Below are positions 1-8,040 of a stretch of DNA of 13,517 bases, piece after piece. Made by a program: the position numbers and the translations under genes. The notes below the pieces were generated by a model. It ran no database searches. It was not told the DNA's origin and was given only the letters and a program-made list of their open reading frames with translations. Source of the DNA: Bordetella parapertussis (GTDB taxonomy: Bacteria; Pseudomonadota; Gammaproteobacteria; Burkholderiales; Burkholderiaceae_B); assembly GCA_943331855.1 (NCBI GenBank), contig CALQNE010000069.1, positions 1 through 13,517 on the forward strand, given 5' to 3'. Numbering within the stretch: the first letter of the stretch is position 1; every line of letters starts with the position of its first letter.

Positions 1-1468
1 CGGGCTGGCCCGCTTGAGTCGCAGCTTGGGCGAGTGCTTGTTTGACCTGTGCAGACATGGGGCGATAGCTGCGCACATAGTCAAGCGCTGGGAGCCATAG
101 CAAAACCAGTAAAAGCCAGGTGAGTGTGAGGCCGGCCGCGCAAAGCATTGACCCACGCCATAATACGGTGGGCCTGAAACGTAGACGCCAGATCACCAGT
201 GCGATCCAGCAAAGTGTGACAAGTGCCGCTGCAACGACGGGCCACCAAAGTAAGCGCGGTTCGTACCCTACGGTTTGGCGGGCGATATTGATAGAGATCT
301 GTTTTGGAATATTGAAGTGCAGTGCCAACCAGCCAATCCAGACGCAGGCGATCGTGACTGAGAAGCACATGAGTGCAAACCAGTCTAGCGTATTGATCAC
401 ACCGCGCCGCATGGTGGGTAAAGCAAAGGCAGCGAGCGCAGCAAGCGGCATGACGAACAGGACGTACTCAGGCTCTCCGGGCTCTTGCAGTATGGGTAGT
501 GTCAGCAGGACACCCAATACAAATGCGACGGGCAGCCAGATATGCGGGGCAGTGAGCCAGCGGCGCCATTGCCAAAGTGCAAGCATCGCCAAAGGCCAGA
601 TCGGCCACAAAAACCAAGGCAAGTCGCGCAGCGGACGCATCGCAACTTCGAACTCTGGTAGACCAAGACGGGTCGTATTCCAGTGACGCCAGGCTTCGAT
701 CCAGTCAGGATCTGCACGCGTGGCCAATGTCCACCAAGTGGCGATCACCGCGCCGGCAAGTATGAGCGCCAGTAAAACATGGTGACGCTTGGACCATAAG
801 CCGCTGCGCGGGTGCAGGGCAAGTAATACGGCAAACAAAACAGGCAAGAGCCCAGGCCAGGCACGACTTAAAAAAGCGCCAGAGATGGCAAAGGCGAGCA
901 GCACTGCGCCCAGTAATGGCTTGTCTAACATGCGTGCCAGAGCAAAAAAGGCGAGCGCGTGGCAAGCGATATGGGCCGGAACGATTGAGGTTTCGTGCAA
1001 GCGCGCCAAGATTCCTACGGTAGCCAGCATGAGCAGGATCGCGGCATCTGCGAGCAGTCTGCCGTAGTCTTTTACTGACGGTTCGCCGCCGAAGGGCAGG
1101 GCCAGAGGCTGGGCCTCGGTGCGTCGTCCCAGTAGGTAAGTGCCGTACCACAACGAGCTTAAGGTCACGGCAAACCAGATCAAGTTGGGGAGCCTTGAGG
1201 CAACCACTTCACCCAAGAGCGAGCCAAAAATGGCAATGAGCCCACCACCAAACCACATCGCTAACGGACCGTCTTGCGCTAAGGCAAGTGAGCCGATGTG
1301 GGTGGTGAGCCAGCCGCCTTCGCCGCGCAAGGCCGAAAGCATGGTCGCCAAACCTACGACATCATCCGTCTTCCAGGGATCACGCCCGAGCAAGCCGGCC
1401 ACGATGTAGCCGAAGGCCAACGCAAACAACAATAACCGCGGTAATTTAACCGTGGCGATTGCGGTCAT
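1..1468 (-). CDS. ArnT-like polytopic membrane glycosyltransferase (3' end beyond window)
   Basis: An open frame of about 489 codons runs from ATG at 1468 to the left edge without a stop; the C-terminus lies outside. The translation is very hydrophobic, with about ten or more likely membrane helices. A first helix (residues ~10-28) is followed by a loop containing D30, P31, W32, K33, D35 and D36. An acidic motif in the first extracytoplasmic loop is typical of GT-C enzymes of the ArnT/PMT type, which move a sugar from a polyprenyl-phosphate carrier to an acceptor outside the inner membrane. Donor and acceptor cannot be read from the sequence, and no lipid A or aminoarabinose genes are adjacent. 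ATG 1468 has no clear Shine-Dalgarno; an in-frame GTG at 1501 is an alternative start and coincides with the predicted transcription start. The family call is fairly sure, the substrate unknown. Confidence 0.8.
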   Translation of the reverse strand, partial: MTAIATVKLPRLLLFALAFGYIVAGLLGRDPWKTDDVVGLATMLSALRGEGGWLTTHIGSLALAQDGPLAMWFGGGLIAIFGSLLGEVVASRLPNLIWFAVTLSSLWYGTYLLGRRTEAQPLALPFGGEPSVKDYGRLLADAAILLMLATVGILARLHETSIVPAHIACHALAFFALARMLDKPLLGAVLLAFAISGAFLSRAWPGLLPVLFAVLLALHPRSGLWSKRHHVLLALILAGAVIATWWTLATRADPDWIEAWRHWNTTRLGLPEFEVAMRPLRDLPWFLWPIWPLAMLALWQWRRWLTAPHIWLPVAFVLGVLLTLPILQEPGEPEYVLFVMPLAALAAFALPTMRRGVINTLDWFALMCFSVTIACVWIGWLALHFNIPKQISINIARQTVGYEPRLLWWPVVAAALVTLCWIALVIWRLRFRPTVLWRGSMLCAAGLTLTWLLLVLLWLPALDYVRSYRPMSAQVKQALAQAATQAGQP

Positions 1469-1507
1469 GCGTGCGGGGGTGGCGGGGTGCTTGGGTGACA
1501 CAGTCTA

Positions 1508-1535
1508 AATATACCCTGCGAGGTCGTTCTGACAA
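1508..1535 (-). promoter_or_regulatory. Predicted sigma70 promoter of the ArnT-like gene
   Basis: On the minus strand, TTGTCA (1530-1535; 5 of 6 to consensus) is separated by 16 bp from TATATT (1508-1513; 5 of 6). Transcription would start near 1501, giving a ~33-nt leader to the ATG at 1468, or an almost leaderless message if the GTG at 1501 is used. The -35 element directly abuts the T-tract of the upstream rpmE2 terminator. Inferred from sequence only. Confidence 0.5.
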
Positions 1536-1558
1536 AAAAAAGGCAGCCAAAGGCTGCC
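1534..1558 (-). terminator. Rho-independent terminator of rpmE2
   Basis: Read on the minus strand, GGCAGCC (1558-1552), a TTT loop and GGCTGCC (1548-1542) form a perfect 7-bp GC-rich stem, followed by eight T residues (1541-1534). It lies 34 bp after the rpmE2 stop codon and separates it from the ArnT-like gene. Confidence 0.92.
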
Positions 1559-1591
1559 CCGGTTTATGCAAAATGATCGTTGAAGATCAAA

Positions 1592-1858
1592 TTAAGCAGA
1601 AGCCTTTTTGGTACCCGAAGTGCGAGCAAAACGCGCACGGAATTTCTCGACACGGCCAGTTTCAACCAAGCGGGTTTGGGCGCCAGTGTAAAAAGGATGT
1701 GATTCAGAAGTGACGTCGCATTTGAATAAAGGCATGGTCTTGCCATCGATTTCGATGGTTTCGCGGCTAGTGAGCGTTGAGCGCGTCACGAACTTGTTGC
1801 CGGTTTGCAGGTCAACAAAGGCCACGTCTTGATATTTTGGGTGAATGCCGTCTTTCAT
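1592..1858 (-). CDS. rpmE2: Ribosomal protein L31, type B (zinc-independent form)
   Basis: An 88-residue protein of the large ribosomal subunit. It starts MKDGIHPKYQ, contains T25-R26-S27-T28, the signature S51-E52-S53-H54-P55-F56-Y57-T58-G59, and the C-terminal GRVEKFRARF segment, all typical of L31. It has a single cysteine (C47) and lacks the paired cysteines that bind zinc in type A L31, so it is the C-minus form. The frame stays open upstream to 1906, but ATG 1858 fits the family start and has a good Shine-Dalgarno (AAAGGA, about 7 nt upstream). It is monocistronic, with its own predicted promoter and a strong terminator. Where a genome carries both L31 types, type B is often repressed by Zur; no obvious Zur-type operator is seen here, so this may be the only copy. 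Confidence 0.95.
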   Translation of the reverse strand: MKDGIHPKYQDVAFVDLQTGNKFVTRSTLTSRETIEIDGKTMPLFKCDVTSESHPFYTGAQTRLVETGRVEKFRARFARTSGTKKASA

Positions 1859-1906
1859 TTTGAATCCTTTAAGGTTGTTCGGGTCGCCTGTGGGGTCGTC
1901 TGTCAA

Positions 1907-1923
1907 AGCAGACTACATCTGCT
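1907..1923 (-). other. Hairpin in the rpmE2 5' leader
   Basis: A perfect inverted repeat, AGCAGA-N5-TCTGCT, would form a 6-bp stem with a 5-nt loop in the predicted rpmE2 transcript, about 50 nt before the start codon. It has no T-tract, so it is not a terminator. A role in L31 autoregulation or RNA stability is possible but not shown. Confidence 0.4.
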
Positions 1924-1954
1924 AACCCACCACGCATCCTGAGTTCAGCCCATG

Positions 1955-1983
1955 ATTCTACAGTGAATAGGTGCTTTTAGCAA
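1955..1983 (-). promoter_or_regulatory. Predicted sigma70 promoter of rpmE2
   Basis: On the minus strand, TTGCTA (1978-1983; 4 of 6) is separated by the ideal 17 bp from TAGAAT (1955-1960; 5 of 6). Transcription would begin near 1948, giving a ~90-nt leader. Confidence 0.55.
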
Positions 1984-1984
1984 A

Positions 1985-2005
1985 GCGTCAATGCTATTCT
2001 GACGC
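1985..2005. repeat. Inverted repeat GCGTCA-N9-TGACGC in the divergent region
   Basis: Perfect 6-bp arms (1985-1990 and 2000-2005) are separated by 9 bp, about two helical turns centre to centre, in the style of a dimeric regulator site. It lies 1 bp upstream of the rpmE2 -35 element and 48 bp before the plus-strand gene at 2053. No regulator can be named. Confidence 0.4.
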
Positions 2006-2015
2006 CCAGATCTAG

Positions 2016-2031
2016 TTAAAAGGTCTTTTAA
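2016..2031. repeat. Inverted repeat TTAAAAG-GT-CTTTTAA upstream of the spermidine-synthase-like gene
   Basis: Perfect 7-bp arms (2016-2022 and 2025-2031) flank a 2-nt centre, 21 bp before the start codon at 2053 and just ahead of its Shine-Dalgarno. The centre is too small for a stable RNA loop, so a DNA operator is likelier than a hairpin. AT-rich arms of this kind also arise by chance. Confidence 0.4.
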
Positions 2032-2052
2032 AAACAGGCCCTTGGAGAGCGC

Positions 2053-2811
2053 ATGGCGTCACGCAAGCATGAAATTCCCACGATATCAGAGGGGGCAGGC
2101 GTCCGTTACCTGCATTTTGGCACTGAGTGGGTGCAAGGCGCGATGTGGGTGGCTCAGCCTGCCGAACTGGTGCTTGAGTACACCGCACAAATGATGGCGT
2201 GGTTGCTTTTTTTGAGTCCGCCGCGCGGCCATGCTCTGGGTTTGTTAGGCTTGGGGGCGGGCTCGCTGGCCAGATTTTGCCTAAAACATACAACCTATCC
2301 TTTGCGGGTGGTGGAATGGAATCCCCTCGTAACCTCAGCCTGCGAACTTTATTTCAAGTTGCCCAGACCCGCACGAATGACGATTGAACATTGTGACGCG
2401 GGGACCTGGGTGGCTGAACCCGAGCAACAGGCGAGTTGTTCAGTCTTGATGGTGGATATTTATGATGGACAGGCTCGGGGGCCTGTGCGAGATTCGGTGG
2501 CGTTTTATCAAAACTGCCGGGCTGTGCTTGCTGACGTGGGGGTATTAACCGTTAATCTATTTGGCGCACACGCGAGTTTTGAGCGCAACATTCGTAACCT
2601 GAGCCAAGCCTTTGACGGTAGATTACTGCTGCTGCCTCAAATCGATGCAGGTAATCAAATTGTTTTGGCGTTCAAAGGGCCAAAGCTTGAAATCTCGATT
2701 GAACGGTTACTATCGCGCGCCGAAGACGTTGAATTGCTCTATGGCCTGCCAGCAAAAAAATGGGCGCGTTCAATGTTGGGGCGTGCTCAAAACTCAATGT
2801 TGGTGATTTAA
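2053..2811 (+). CDS. Spermidine synthase-like protein (SAM/dcSAM-binding Rossmann fold)
   Basis: A 252-residue protein with the class I methyltransferase/spermidine synthase fold. Visible are the glycine-rich nucleotide loop LGLLGLGAGSLAR (62-74), the acidic end of the second strand in VVEWN (E88), a D115 position corresponding to the adenine-binding acidic residue, and VDIYDG (134-139), where spermidine synthases carry the catalytic DxxD; D135 and D138 keep that spacing. True spermidine synthases are usually nearer 280 residues with a longer N-terminal strand domain, so the substrate is uncertain and the gene should not be called speE. ATG 2053 has a GGAGAG Shine-Dalgarno at 2044-2049. The following gene starts 23 bp downstream, so the two probably form an operon. 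Family assignment is good, specific activity open. Confidence 0.75.
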   Translation: MASRKHEIPTISEGAGVRYLHFGTEWVQGAMWVAQPAELVLEYTAQMMAWLLFLSPPRGHALGLLGLGAGSLARFCLKHTTYPLRVVEWNPLVTSACELYFKLPRPARMTIEHCDAGTWVAEPEQQASCSVLMVDIYDGQARGPVRDSVAFYQNCRAVLADVGVLTVNLFGAHASFERNIRNLSQAFDGRLLLLPQIDAGNQIVLAFKGPKLEISIERLLSRAEDVELLYGLPAKKWARSMLGRAQNSMLVI

Positions 2812-2834
2812 AGTTTGCATGAAAGGTTTGTTCA

Positions 2835-3800
2835 ATGATTGATCGGGTACGCGTTGCGTTTTGGCTCTGTGCCCTTGTGCTGTTGGGCGCTGGCAACGCT
2901 TGGGCGCAAACCAAATCGGTGATGGTGTTGGCCACTGATCGTGAGCCCCGCACGCAGGCGATGCAAGAGGGGCTGCGAGACGCCCTAAAGGTTGGGGGGT
3001 TTATTGAGGGGCGTCAGTTTAAGTTTGTGACAGAAGTCATCGCGACTGATGAACAATCGCTTGCCCAGCGCGCACTGAGTATGGTCTCGTCGCGTCCTGA
3101 TGTTGTAGTGGCACTGTCAATACCCGCTGCGCAGGCCTTTATCGAACACACCAAGCAAATACCAATTGTTTTTGCCGGCATAACCGACCCGGTGAAAGCA
3201 GAGTTGGTGCCCAGCTGGTCGGCCTCCGGGACGAATGTGACGGGCGTGTCTGATTTATTGCCGATGGCACGTCGCGTGGCGTTAATCCGTCAAGTGGTGC
3301 CGCAAGCTCGACGGGTAGGGGTGGTATACAACCCGTCGGATGCCGCCTCGGTGGCCGTGATTCGAGAGTTTCAAGAGCTCGTCAGCAAGGCGGGGATGCT
3401 GATGGTTGAGGTCGCGGCCACACGTGCCATCGATGTGCCGGCAGCAGCCCGTAGCCTACTTGGCAAAGTAGATGTCCTGCATACTTTTTGGGATTCGAAT
3501 ACGCAGGCTTCCTACGCGGGATTGGCGAAAGTGGCTAACGATGCCAAGATTGTGTTGTTGGCGTCAGATACGGCAAGCCTCAGGCTAGGCGCCTCGGCGG
3601 CGCTCGTGATTGCCGAGCGCGAAGTCGGGGCCGCTGCCGGTCGTCAGGTTGTGAAGATTTTACGTGGTACCAAGCCGGGCCCGATTGCGCCAGAAGTGCT
3701 GTCTGTTGCTCAGACTCAAGTGAACCTTGTGGCCGCCAAGCTGCAGGGGTTAAGTCTTTCTGACGCACTCATGAAGACCGCGGTTGTCATCGTCAAATAG
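2835..3800 (+). CDS. ABC transporter substrate-binding protein (ABC_sub_bind type), secreted
   Basis: A 321-residue periplasmic binding protein. Residues 1-24 are a signal peptide: basic R4 and R6, a hydrophobic core, then a probable cut after A-W-A (24). No lipobox cysteine is seen. The mature part has the two-lobed pattern of the ABC_sub_bind family, with the segments VLATDREPRTQAMQEGLRDAL, RPDVVVALSIPAAQAF, IPIVFAGITDPV, TGVSDLLPM and RRVGVVYNPSDAASV in order. Some relatives serve tryptophan/tyrosine or other small-ligand importers; the ligand here is unknown. Shine-Dalgarno AAAGG lies 8 nt before ATG 2835. It is only 23 bp after the spermidine-synthase-like gene, but no permease or ATPase gene is beside it, which is unusual: partners must be elsewhere, or it works alone. 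Confidence 0.8.
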   Translation: MIDRVRVAFWLCALVLLGAGNAWAQTKSVMVLATDREPRTQAMQEGLRDALKVGGFIEGRQFKFVTEVIATDEQSLAQRALSMVSSRPDVVVALSIPAAQAFIEHTKQIPIVFAGITDPVKAELVPSWSASGTNVTGVSDLLPMARRVALIRQVVPQARRVGVVYNPSDAASVAVIREFQELVSKAGMLMVEVAATRAIDVPAAARSLLGKVDVLHTFWDSNTQASYAGLAKVANDAKIVLLASDTASLRLGASAALVIAEREVGAAAGRQVVKILRGTKPGPIAPEVLSVAQTQVNLVAAKLQGLSLSDALMKTAVVIVK

Positions 3801-3899
3801 TCATTAGCGGCAAGCAACATTTGTAAGCGATAATGTCAGGCCTGAGCCGAATCTTCGGGCAGACGACTTTGTCCCAAATACTGAACAAGTAGCCCCACT

Positions 3900-4664
3900 A
3901 TGATCGATCTCGGTATCAATATTGACCACGTCGCGACGCTCCGTCAGCAACGCCATACGACTTATCCCGACCCGATCGCTGCTGCCTTATTGGCCGAAGA
4001 GGCGGGTGCCGATCTCATTACCTTGCACTTGCGCGAAGATCGACGTCATATTCAAGACGCAGATGTTTTTGCGTTGCGTCCAAAATTACGAACGCGGATG
4101 AACCTAGAATGCGCGATCACAGCAGAGATGCTGAAGATCGCCTGCCAGGTGGTTCCGCAAGACGTCTGTTTAGTGCCCGAAAAACGCGCTGAACTCACGA
4201 CTGAAGGTGGTCTGGATGTCGCGGGTGCCTTCGAGGTGGTCGGTGCTGCAGTCAAGCAGTTACAGGGTAGCGGGATTCGAGTCTCACTTTTTATTGATCC
4301 CGATGCGACGCAAATTCGTGCTGCTGCCGACACCGGCGCCACAGTCATCGAACTGCATACGGGTGCGTACGCTGAGGCGAGCTCAGCGGCCGTGGTCGCC
4401 CAAGAAATCAAGCGACTCGAACAAGCGATTCGTGTGGCCGTAGGTTTAGGTTTGCGTGTCAATGCTGGGCATGGCCTGCATTTTGCAAACGTGGCCCCTA
4501 TCGCGGCACTTGAGGGGATTGCTGAGCTGAACATTGGCCATGCAATTGTTGCCCAAGCGATTTTTGATGGCTGGGAAAAAACCATCCGCAACATGAAAGC
4601 TGCGATGATTACTGCTCGGCTCAATGCGCAGCGCGGCGTCTTGTTGCAAGCCCACAAAAACTAA
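3900..4664 (+). CDS. pdxJ: Pyridoxine 5'-phosphate synthase
   Basis: Cytoplasmic TIM-barrel enzyme that condenses 3-amino-2-oxopropyl phosphate with 1-deoxy-D-xylulose 5-phosphate to make pyridoxine 5'-phosphate, the ring-closing step of DXP-dependent vitamin B6 synthesis. At 254 residues it has the family length. Signatures in order are [10 protein letters not shown] (7-16), HLREDRRHI (43-51), MNLE (67-70), VPEKR (92-96), ELHTG (151-155), NAGHGL (188-193) and ELNIGH (209-214). The catalytic residues known from E. coli, H43, E70 and H191, are all in place. No strong Shine-Dalgarno is seen before ATG 3900. The 99-bp upstream gap includes GATAAT at 3829-3834 as a possible -10 with a poor -35. 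It heads the run pdxJ-acpS-nagZ-uvrC-pgsA; acpS follows after 14 bp. Confidence 0.97.
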   Translation: MIDLGINIDHVATLRQQRHTTYPDPIAAALLAEEAGADLITLHLREDRRHIQDADVFALRPKLRTRMNLECAITAEMLKIACQVVPQDVCLVPEKRAELTTEGGLDVAGAFEVVGAAVKQLQGSGIRVSLFIDPDATQIRAAADTGATVIELHTGAYAEASSAAVVAQEIKRLEQAIRVAVGLGLRVNAGHGLHFANVAPIAALEGIAELNIGHAIVAQAIFDGWEKTIRNMKAAMITARLNAQRGVLLQAHKN

Positions 4665-4678
4665 AAAGGTCGCTGCTT

Positions 4679-5107
4679 GTGAACGCCATTGCGGGTATCG
4701 GAACTGACCTGGTCAAAATGGATCGGATAGACCAAGCTTGGCAGCGCCACCCCGAGCGGTTCCCAGAAAAAATTTTAGGTGTCGATGAGTTGCGTGTGTT
4801 TCATGCGCGGGCAGCGCGTGATCGTGCGCGAGGCGTACGTTATTTAGCGACACGCTTTGCAGCCAAAGAAGCATTTTCAAAAGCGATTGGTTTGGGCATG
4901 CGTATGCCGATGTGGTGGAGTCGCATGCAGACCTTGAACGCGCCGGGTGGCCGGCCGAAGATCGTCTTGGCGTCACCGTTGGCTGAGTGGTACGCCGAGC
5001 GTTTCGGTGCGGCGCATGTGTCGCTCACTGACGAATCCGAATACGGTGCAGCCTATGTGATTGTTGAATCTTTGCCACCGAGCATCCCACCCTGTCCTTC
5101 GAACTGA
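4679..5107 (+). CDS. acpS: Holo-[acyl-carrier-protein] synthase
   Basis: Transfers 4'-phosphopantetheine from CoA to a serine of apo-acyl carrier protein, activating it for fatty acid synthesis. The 142-residue protein has the N-terminal GIGTDLV motif (6-12) with Mg-binding D10, and the second motif [18 protein letters not shown] (54-71) with Mg-binding E64. It also has the conserved NAPGGRPKI (87-95) and HVSLTDE (113-119) segments. The start is GTG at 4679, supported by AAAGG at 4665-4669 with a 9-nt spacer and by the fit to the family N-terminus. It follows pdxJ after 14 bp and precedes nagZ by 11 bp, so it is probably co-transcribed and coupled. The proline-rich last ten residues are a short tail beyond the domain. 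Confidence 0.96.
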   Translation: MNAIAGIGTDLVKMDRIDQAWQRHPERFPEKILGVDELRVFHARAARDRARGVRYLATRFAAKEAFSKAIGLGMRMPMWWSRMQTLNAPGGRPKIVLASPLAEWYAERFGAAHVSLTDESEYGAAYVIVESLPPSIPPCPSN

Positions 5108-5118
5108 CGAGAGCTATT

Positions 5119-6180
5119 TTGAATAATCCCCAAAAAACGCCAACGCTAGAACGCGGTCCCTTAATGGTAGACGTGGCGGGCCATGTGCTCACAGCAAGCG
5201 AAAAAAAGAGATTGCAACATCCCTTGGTGGGTGGTGTGATTTTGTTTACGCGTAACTTCGAAAGTCGTGCTCAGCTGGTTGCTTTGACACGCAGTATTCA
5301 TCAACTGCGTACGCCCCGCTTATTGATTGCGGTCGACCACGAAGGCGGACGTGTTCAGCGGTTTCGTTCTGATGGTTTTACGCGTTTGCCCACCATGCGC
5401 AGCCTGGGTGAGTACTGGATGCAAGCTCCGTTACAGGCGATGCGCACGGCGTCGGATGTGGGCTACGTATTGGGTGCAGAGCTTCGGGCATGCGATGTCG
5501 ATTTGAGTTTTACCCCAGTTCTTGACCTTGATTATGGCGTGAGTTCTGTGATTGGCGATCGCGCGTTTCATCGCGATCCGCGCGTGGTTGCAATGTTGGC
5601 ACGTGCCTTGGCACAGGGCCTAAGTTTTGCCGGTATGGCGTCGTGTGGAAAACATTTTCCCGGACATGGCGCGGTTTCTGCGGATTCGCATCACGCGATC
5701 CCGCGCGACCAGCGCTCGCTGAAACGTATCCTTGAAGAAGACGCTGCACCGTATCAATGGCTGGGCGATCAAGTCATCTCGTCTGTGATGCCGGCGCACG
5801 TGATTTATTCTAAGGTCGACAAAAATCCCGCCGGGTTTTCAGAAAAATGGATCAAAGAGATTTTGCGCACAAAGCTTCAGTATGACGGCGTGGTGTTTTC
5901 AGATGACCTCACCATGGAAGGGGCGAGCGTTGCGGGCGACATTCTTGCACGGGCGAAGGCTGCGCTCAAGGCGGGTTGTGACATGGCTCTCGTCTGTAAT
6001 CGCCCGGATCTTGCCGATGATTTACTCAGCCGTTTATCCCACCGTTCTGCGCCAGCGTCTGTCTCGCGTATCGCGCGGTTGATGCCTACAACAGCGGCGC
6101 CTGATTGGCAGTCACTGCTCAAGCAATCGGCTTACCGACGCGCACTTGAATCGGTTCGTGAACTCAATGAGCGAACCTGA
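5119..6180 (+). CDS. nagZ: Beta-N-acetylhexosaminidase of peptidoglycan recycling
   Basis: Cytoplasmic GH3 glucosaminidase that removes N-acetylglucosamine from anhydro-muropeptides during cell-wall recycling. In species with an AmpC-AmpR system its product influences beta-lactamase induction. 353 residues, a single GH3 TIM barrel. Motifs in order are [14 protein letters not shown] (34-47), [11 protein letters not shown] (72-82), GDRAFHRDP (146-154), KHFPGHG (178-184), the catalytic D189-S190-H191 loop and FSDDL (260-264) with the nucleophile D262. The best start is TTG at 5119, with GAGAG at 5109-5113 and a segment ([12 protein letters not shown]) that fits family N-termini. An internal ATG at 5164 would cut into the first barrel strand. 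Its 3' end overlaps uvrC by 14 nt. Confidence 0.95.
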   Translation: MNNPQKTPTLERGPLMVDVAGHVLTASEKKRLQHPLVGGVILFTRNFESRAQLVALTRSIHQLRTPRLLIAVDHEGGRVQRFRSDGFTRLPTMRSLGEYWMQAPLQAMRTASDVGYVLGAELRACDVDLSFTPVLDLDYGVSSVIGDRAFHRDPRVVAMLARALAQGLSFAGMASCGKHFPGHGAVSADSHHAIPRDQRSLKRILEEDAAPYQWLGDQVISSVMPAHVIYSKVDKNPAGFSEKWIKEILRTKLQYDGVVFSDDLTMEGASVAGDILARAKAALKAGCDMALVCNRPDLADDLLSRLSHRSAPASVSRIARLMPTTAAPDWQSLLKQSAYRRALESVRELNERT

Positions 6181-8002
6181 GACTTCCGCCTTTGATATCA
6201 AAGAGTTTTTGGCACGGCTGCCGCATTTGCCTGGCGTCTATCGCCACATCGATGTTGCCGGTGAAGTTCTTTACGTAGGCAAGGCGCGCGATTTAAAAAA
6301 GCGCGTGGCTTCCTATTTTCAAAAGACACCTTCGAGCCCTCGTATCGGGCATATGGTGGCCCGGGTCACCAACATTGAGGTGACCGTCACGCGCTCAGAG
6401 GCTGAAGCGCTCATCCTCGAAAATAATCTGATTAAAAGTTTGCGGCCGCGCTACAACATTTTGTTTCGCGACGATAAGTCGTACCCTTATCTGATGTTGT
6501 CTGCTCATGTTGCGCCGCGCATTGCCTACTATCGGGGTTCCACACAAAAAAAAGGGCAGTTCTTTGGGCCTTATCCCAGTGCGTGGGCGGTTCGCGAAAC
6601 CATACAGATTTTGCAGAAAGTATTTCGGTTACGAACCTGTGAAGACTCGGTGTATTCGAACCGCTCGCGTCCCTGCTTGCTGCATCAAATCGGACGTTGC
6701 TCGGCACCCTGCGTCGACGAAATTTCCTCGGAGGCCTATGCGCAAGATGCTGACCGTGCCGCACGCTTTTTGAATGGCGAAACACAACAGATTATGGGAG
6801 ATCTCGAGGTGCGCATGCTCGCGGCCTCGCAGTCGCTAGAGTTTGAGCAGGCGGCGTTACTACGCGATCAAATGGGGGCGCTTGCCAAAGTCTTACATCA
6901 GCAAACGATGGAAGATTCCGATCAAAGTGACACCGATATCATTGTGGTCGCGTCTGCAGGTGGGCGAGTTTGCGTAAATCTGGCGATGGTTCGTGGTGGT
7001 CGACATTTGGGCGACCGTGCATTTTTTCCGACGCACACCGATGGCGACTCTGCGGCACAGGTGCTTGAAGTGTTTATTGCTCAACACTATCTGGATCACC
7101 CGTTACCGGCAGCTGTAGTTGGCTCACATGCTTTACCCGACGCTGAACTGATCGATTTGCTTGCTGAATCACAGAGTAGCAAGTCGCGTTTTATCAGTCG
7201 TCCGCAGGGCGTTAGGCGAGCCTGGCTTGAACAGGCGACACGCAATGCTGAGATGGCCTTAGCAAACGCCTTATCAGAAACCGGCGCGCGCAGCGCCCGG
7301 ACCCTGGCGCTCGCTGAAGCGCTCGAGCTTGATACTGATCCGGTCGCGCTTGAGGCCTTGCACATTGAGTGCTTCGATATCAGTCACACTGCAGGCGAGG
7401 CCACGCAGGCCTCATGCGTCGTCTTTGCCCATCACGCCATGCAGCCTTCGCTCTATCGTCGTTACAACATTGCCGGGATTACCCCGGGCGATGACTATGC
7501 GGCGATGCGACAGGTGCTGACGCGCCGCTTTGGTAAGGTGGCCGATGGTGAGGCGGTGATGCCTGGCTTGGTGCTGATTGACGGGGGCAAAGGCCAGGTC
7601 GAAATCGCGCGACAGGTCTTCGTTGAGCTGGGTTTGGATATCAGTGTCTTGGTTGGCGTGGCCAAAGGGGATCATCGTAAGGTCGGTCTCGAAACCTTGA
7701 TTTTTGCCGACGGTCGAGCCTCGCAGGCGCTCGGGCAAGAGTCGGCGGCGCTGATGCTGATTGCGCAGATTCGTGACGAAGCGCACCGTTTTGCAATCAC
7801 GGGCATGCGGGCAAAACGGGCAAAAACGCGCAACGTTTCCAGACTCGAAGATATTGATGGAATTGGGGCTAAGCGCAGGCAGCGTTTGCTAGCACGTTTT
7901 GGTGGTTTTAGTGGCGTGGCCAACGCCAGTATTGAAGATCTGAGCTCGGTTGAGGGCATTTCCCCCGAGTTGGCTGAGCGTCTGTATTTTGCCTTGCGCT
8001 GA
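6167..8002 (+). CDS. uvrC: UvrABC excision nuclease subunit C
   Basis: Makes both incisions around a lesion in nucleotide excision repair, after UvrA and UvrB have loaded. 611 residues from ATG 6167. Domains in order: GIY-YIG nuclease ([23 protein letters not shown] region, 21-43, through E85); four cysteines C158, C170, C178 and C182 with the spacing of the 4Fe-4S ligands reported for E. coli UvrC; UVR domain (~207-242) for UvrB contact; RNase H-like nuclease with ECFDISH (401-407, D404), LIDGGKGQ (470-477, D472) and DEAHRF (537-542); and a C-terminal helix-hairpin-helix pair ([13 protein letters not shown] at 563-575, [13 protein letters not shown] at 595-607). In-frame TTG (6146) and GTG (6158) would lengthen it by 7 or 3 residues; ATG 6167 is preferred. 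It overlaps nagZ, and pgsA starts 38 bp later. Confidence 0.97.
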   Translation: MSEPETSAFDIKEFLARLPHLPGVYRHIDVAGEVLYVGKARDLKKRVASYFQKTPSSPRIGHMVARVTNIEVTVTRSEAEALILENNLIKSLRPRYNILFRDDKSYPYLMLSAHVAPRIAYYRGSTQKKGQFFGPYPSAWAVRETIQILQKVFRLRTCEDSVYSNRSRPCLLHQIGRCSAPCVDEISSEAYAQDADRAARFLNGETQQIMGDLEVRMLAASQSLEFEQAALLRDQMGALAKVLHQQTMEDSDQSDTDIIVVASAGGRVCVNLAMVRGGRHLGDRAFFPTHTDGDSAAQVLEVFIAQHYLDHPLPAAVVGSHALPDAELIDLLAESQSSKSRFISRPQGVRRAWLEQATRNAEMALANALSETGARSARTLALAEALELDTDPVALEALHIECFDISHTAGEATQASCVVFAHHAMQPSLYRRYNIAGITPGDDYAAMRQVLTRRFGKVADGEAVMPGLVLIDGGKGQVEIARQVFVELGLDISVLVGVAKGDHRKVGLETLIFADGRASQALGQESAALMLIAQIRDEAHRFAITGMRAKRAKTRNVSRLEDIDGIGAKRRQRLLARFGGFSGVANASIEDLSSVEGISPELAERLYFALR

Positions 8003-8040
8003 AACCTATTTGTCACCCTTAAGTGGGTTAGCATATTGCC

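Noticed and set aside
120..1409. Plus-strand open frames at 120-686, 789-1067 and 1140-1409
   Set aside because: They lie antisense to the continuous minus-strand frame of the ArnT-like membrane protein, lack recognisable domains and are low-complexity shadows of it.
3842..3862. Hairpin CTG-AG-CCGA-ATCT-TCGG-G-CAG as terminator of the binding-protein gene
   Set aside because: The stem is interrupted, only four pairs are contiguous at the loop, and no T-tract follows, so it does not qualify as a rho-independent terminator.
4052..4657. 201-codon minus-strand open frame inside pdxJ
   Set aside because: It is the antisense frame of pdxJ, whose catalytic motifs are all intact. Its Ser/Ala/Thr/Cys-rich translation matches no family and nothing supports its expression.
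7672..8034. 120-codon minus-strand open frame over the end of uvrC
   Set aside because: It is antisense to the conserved UvrC nuclease and HhH regions, with shadow-like composition and no visible promoter.
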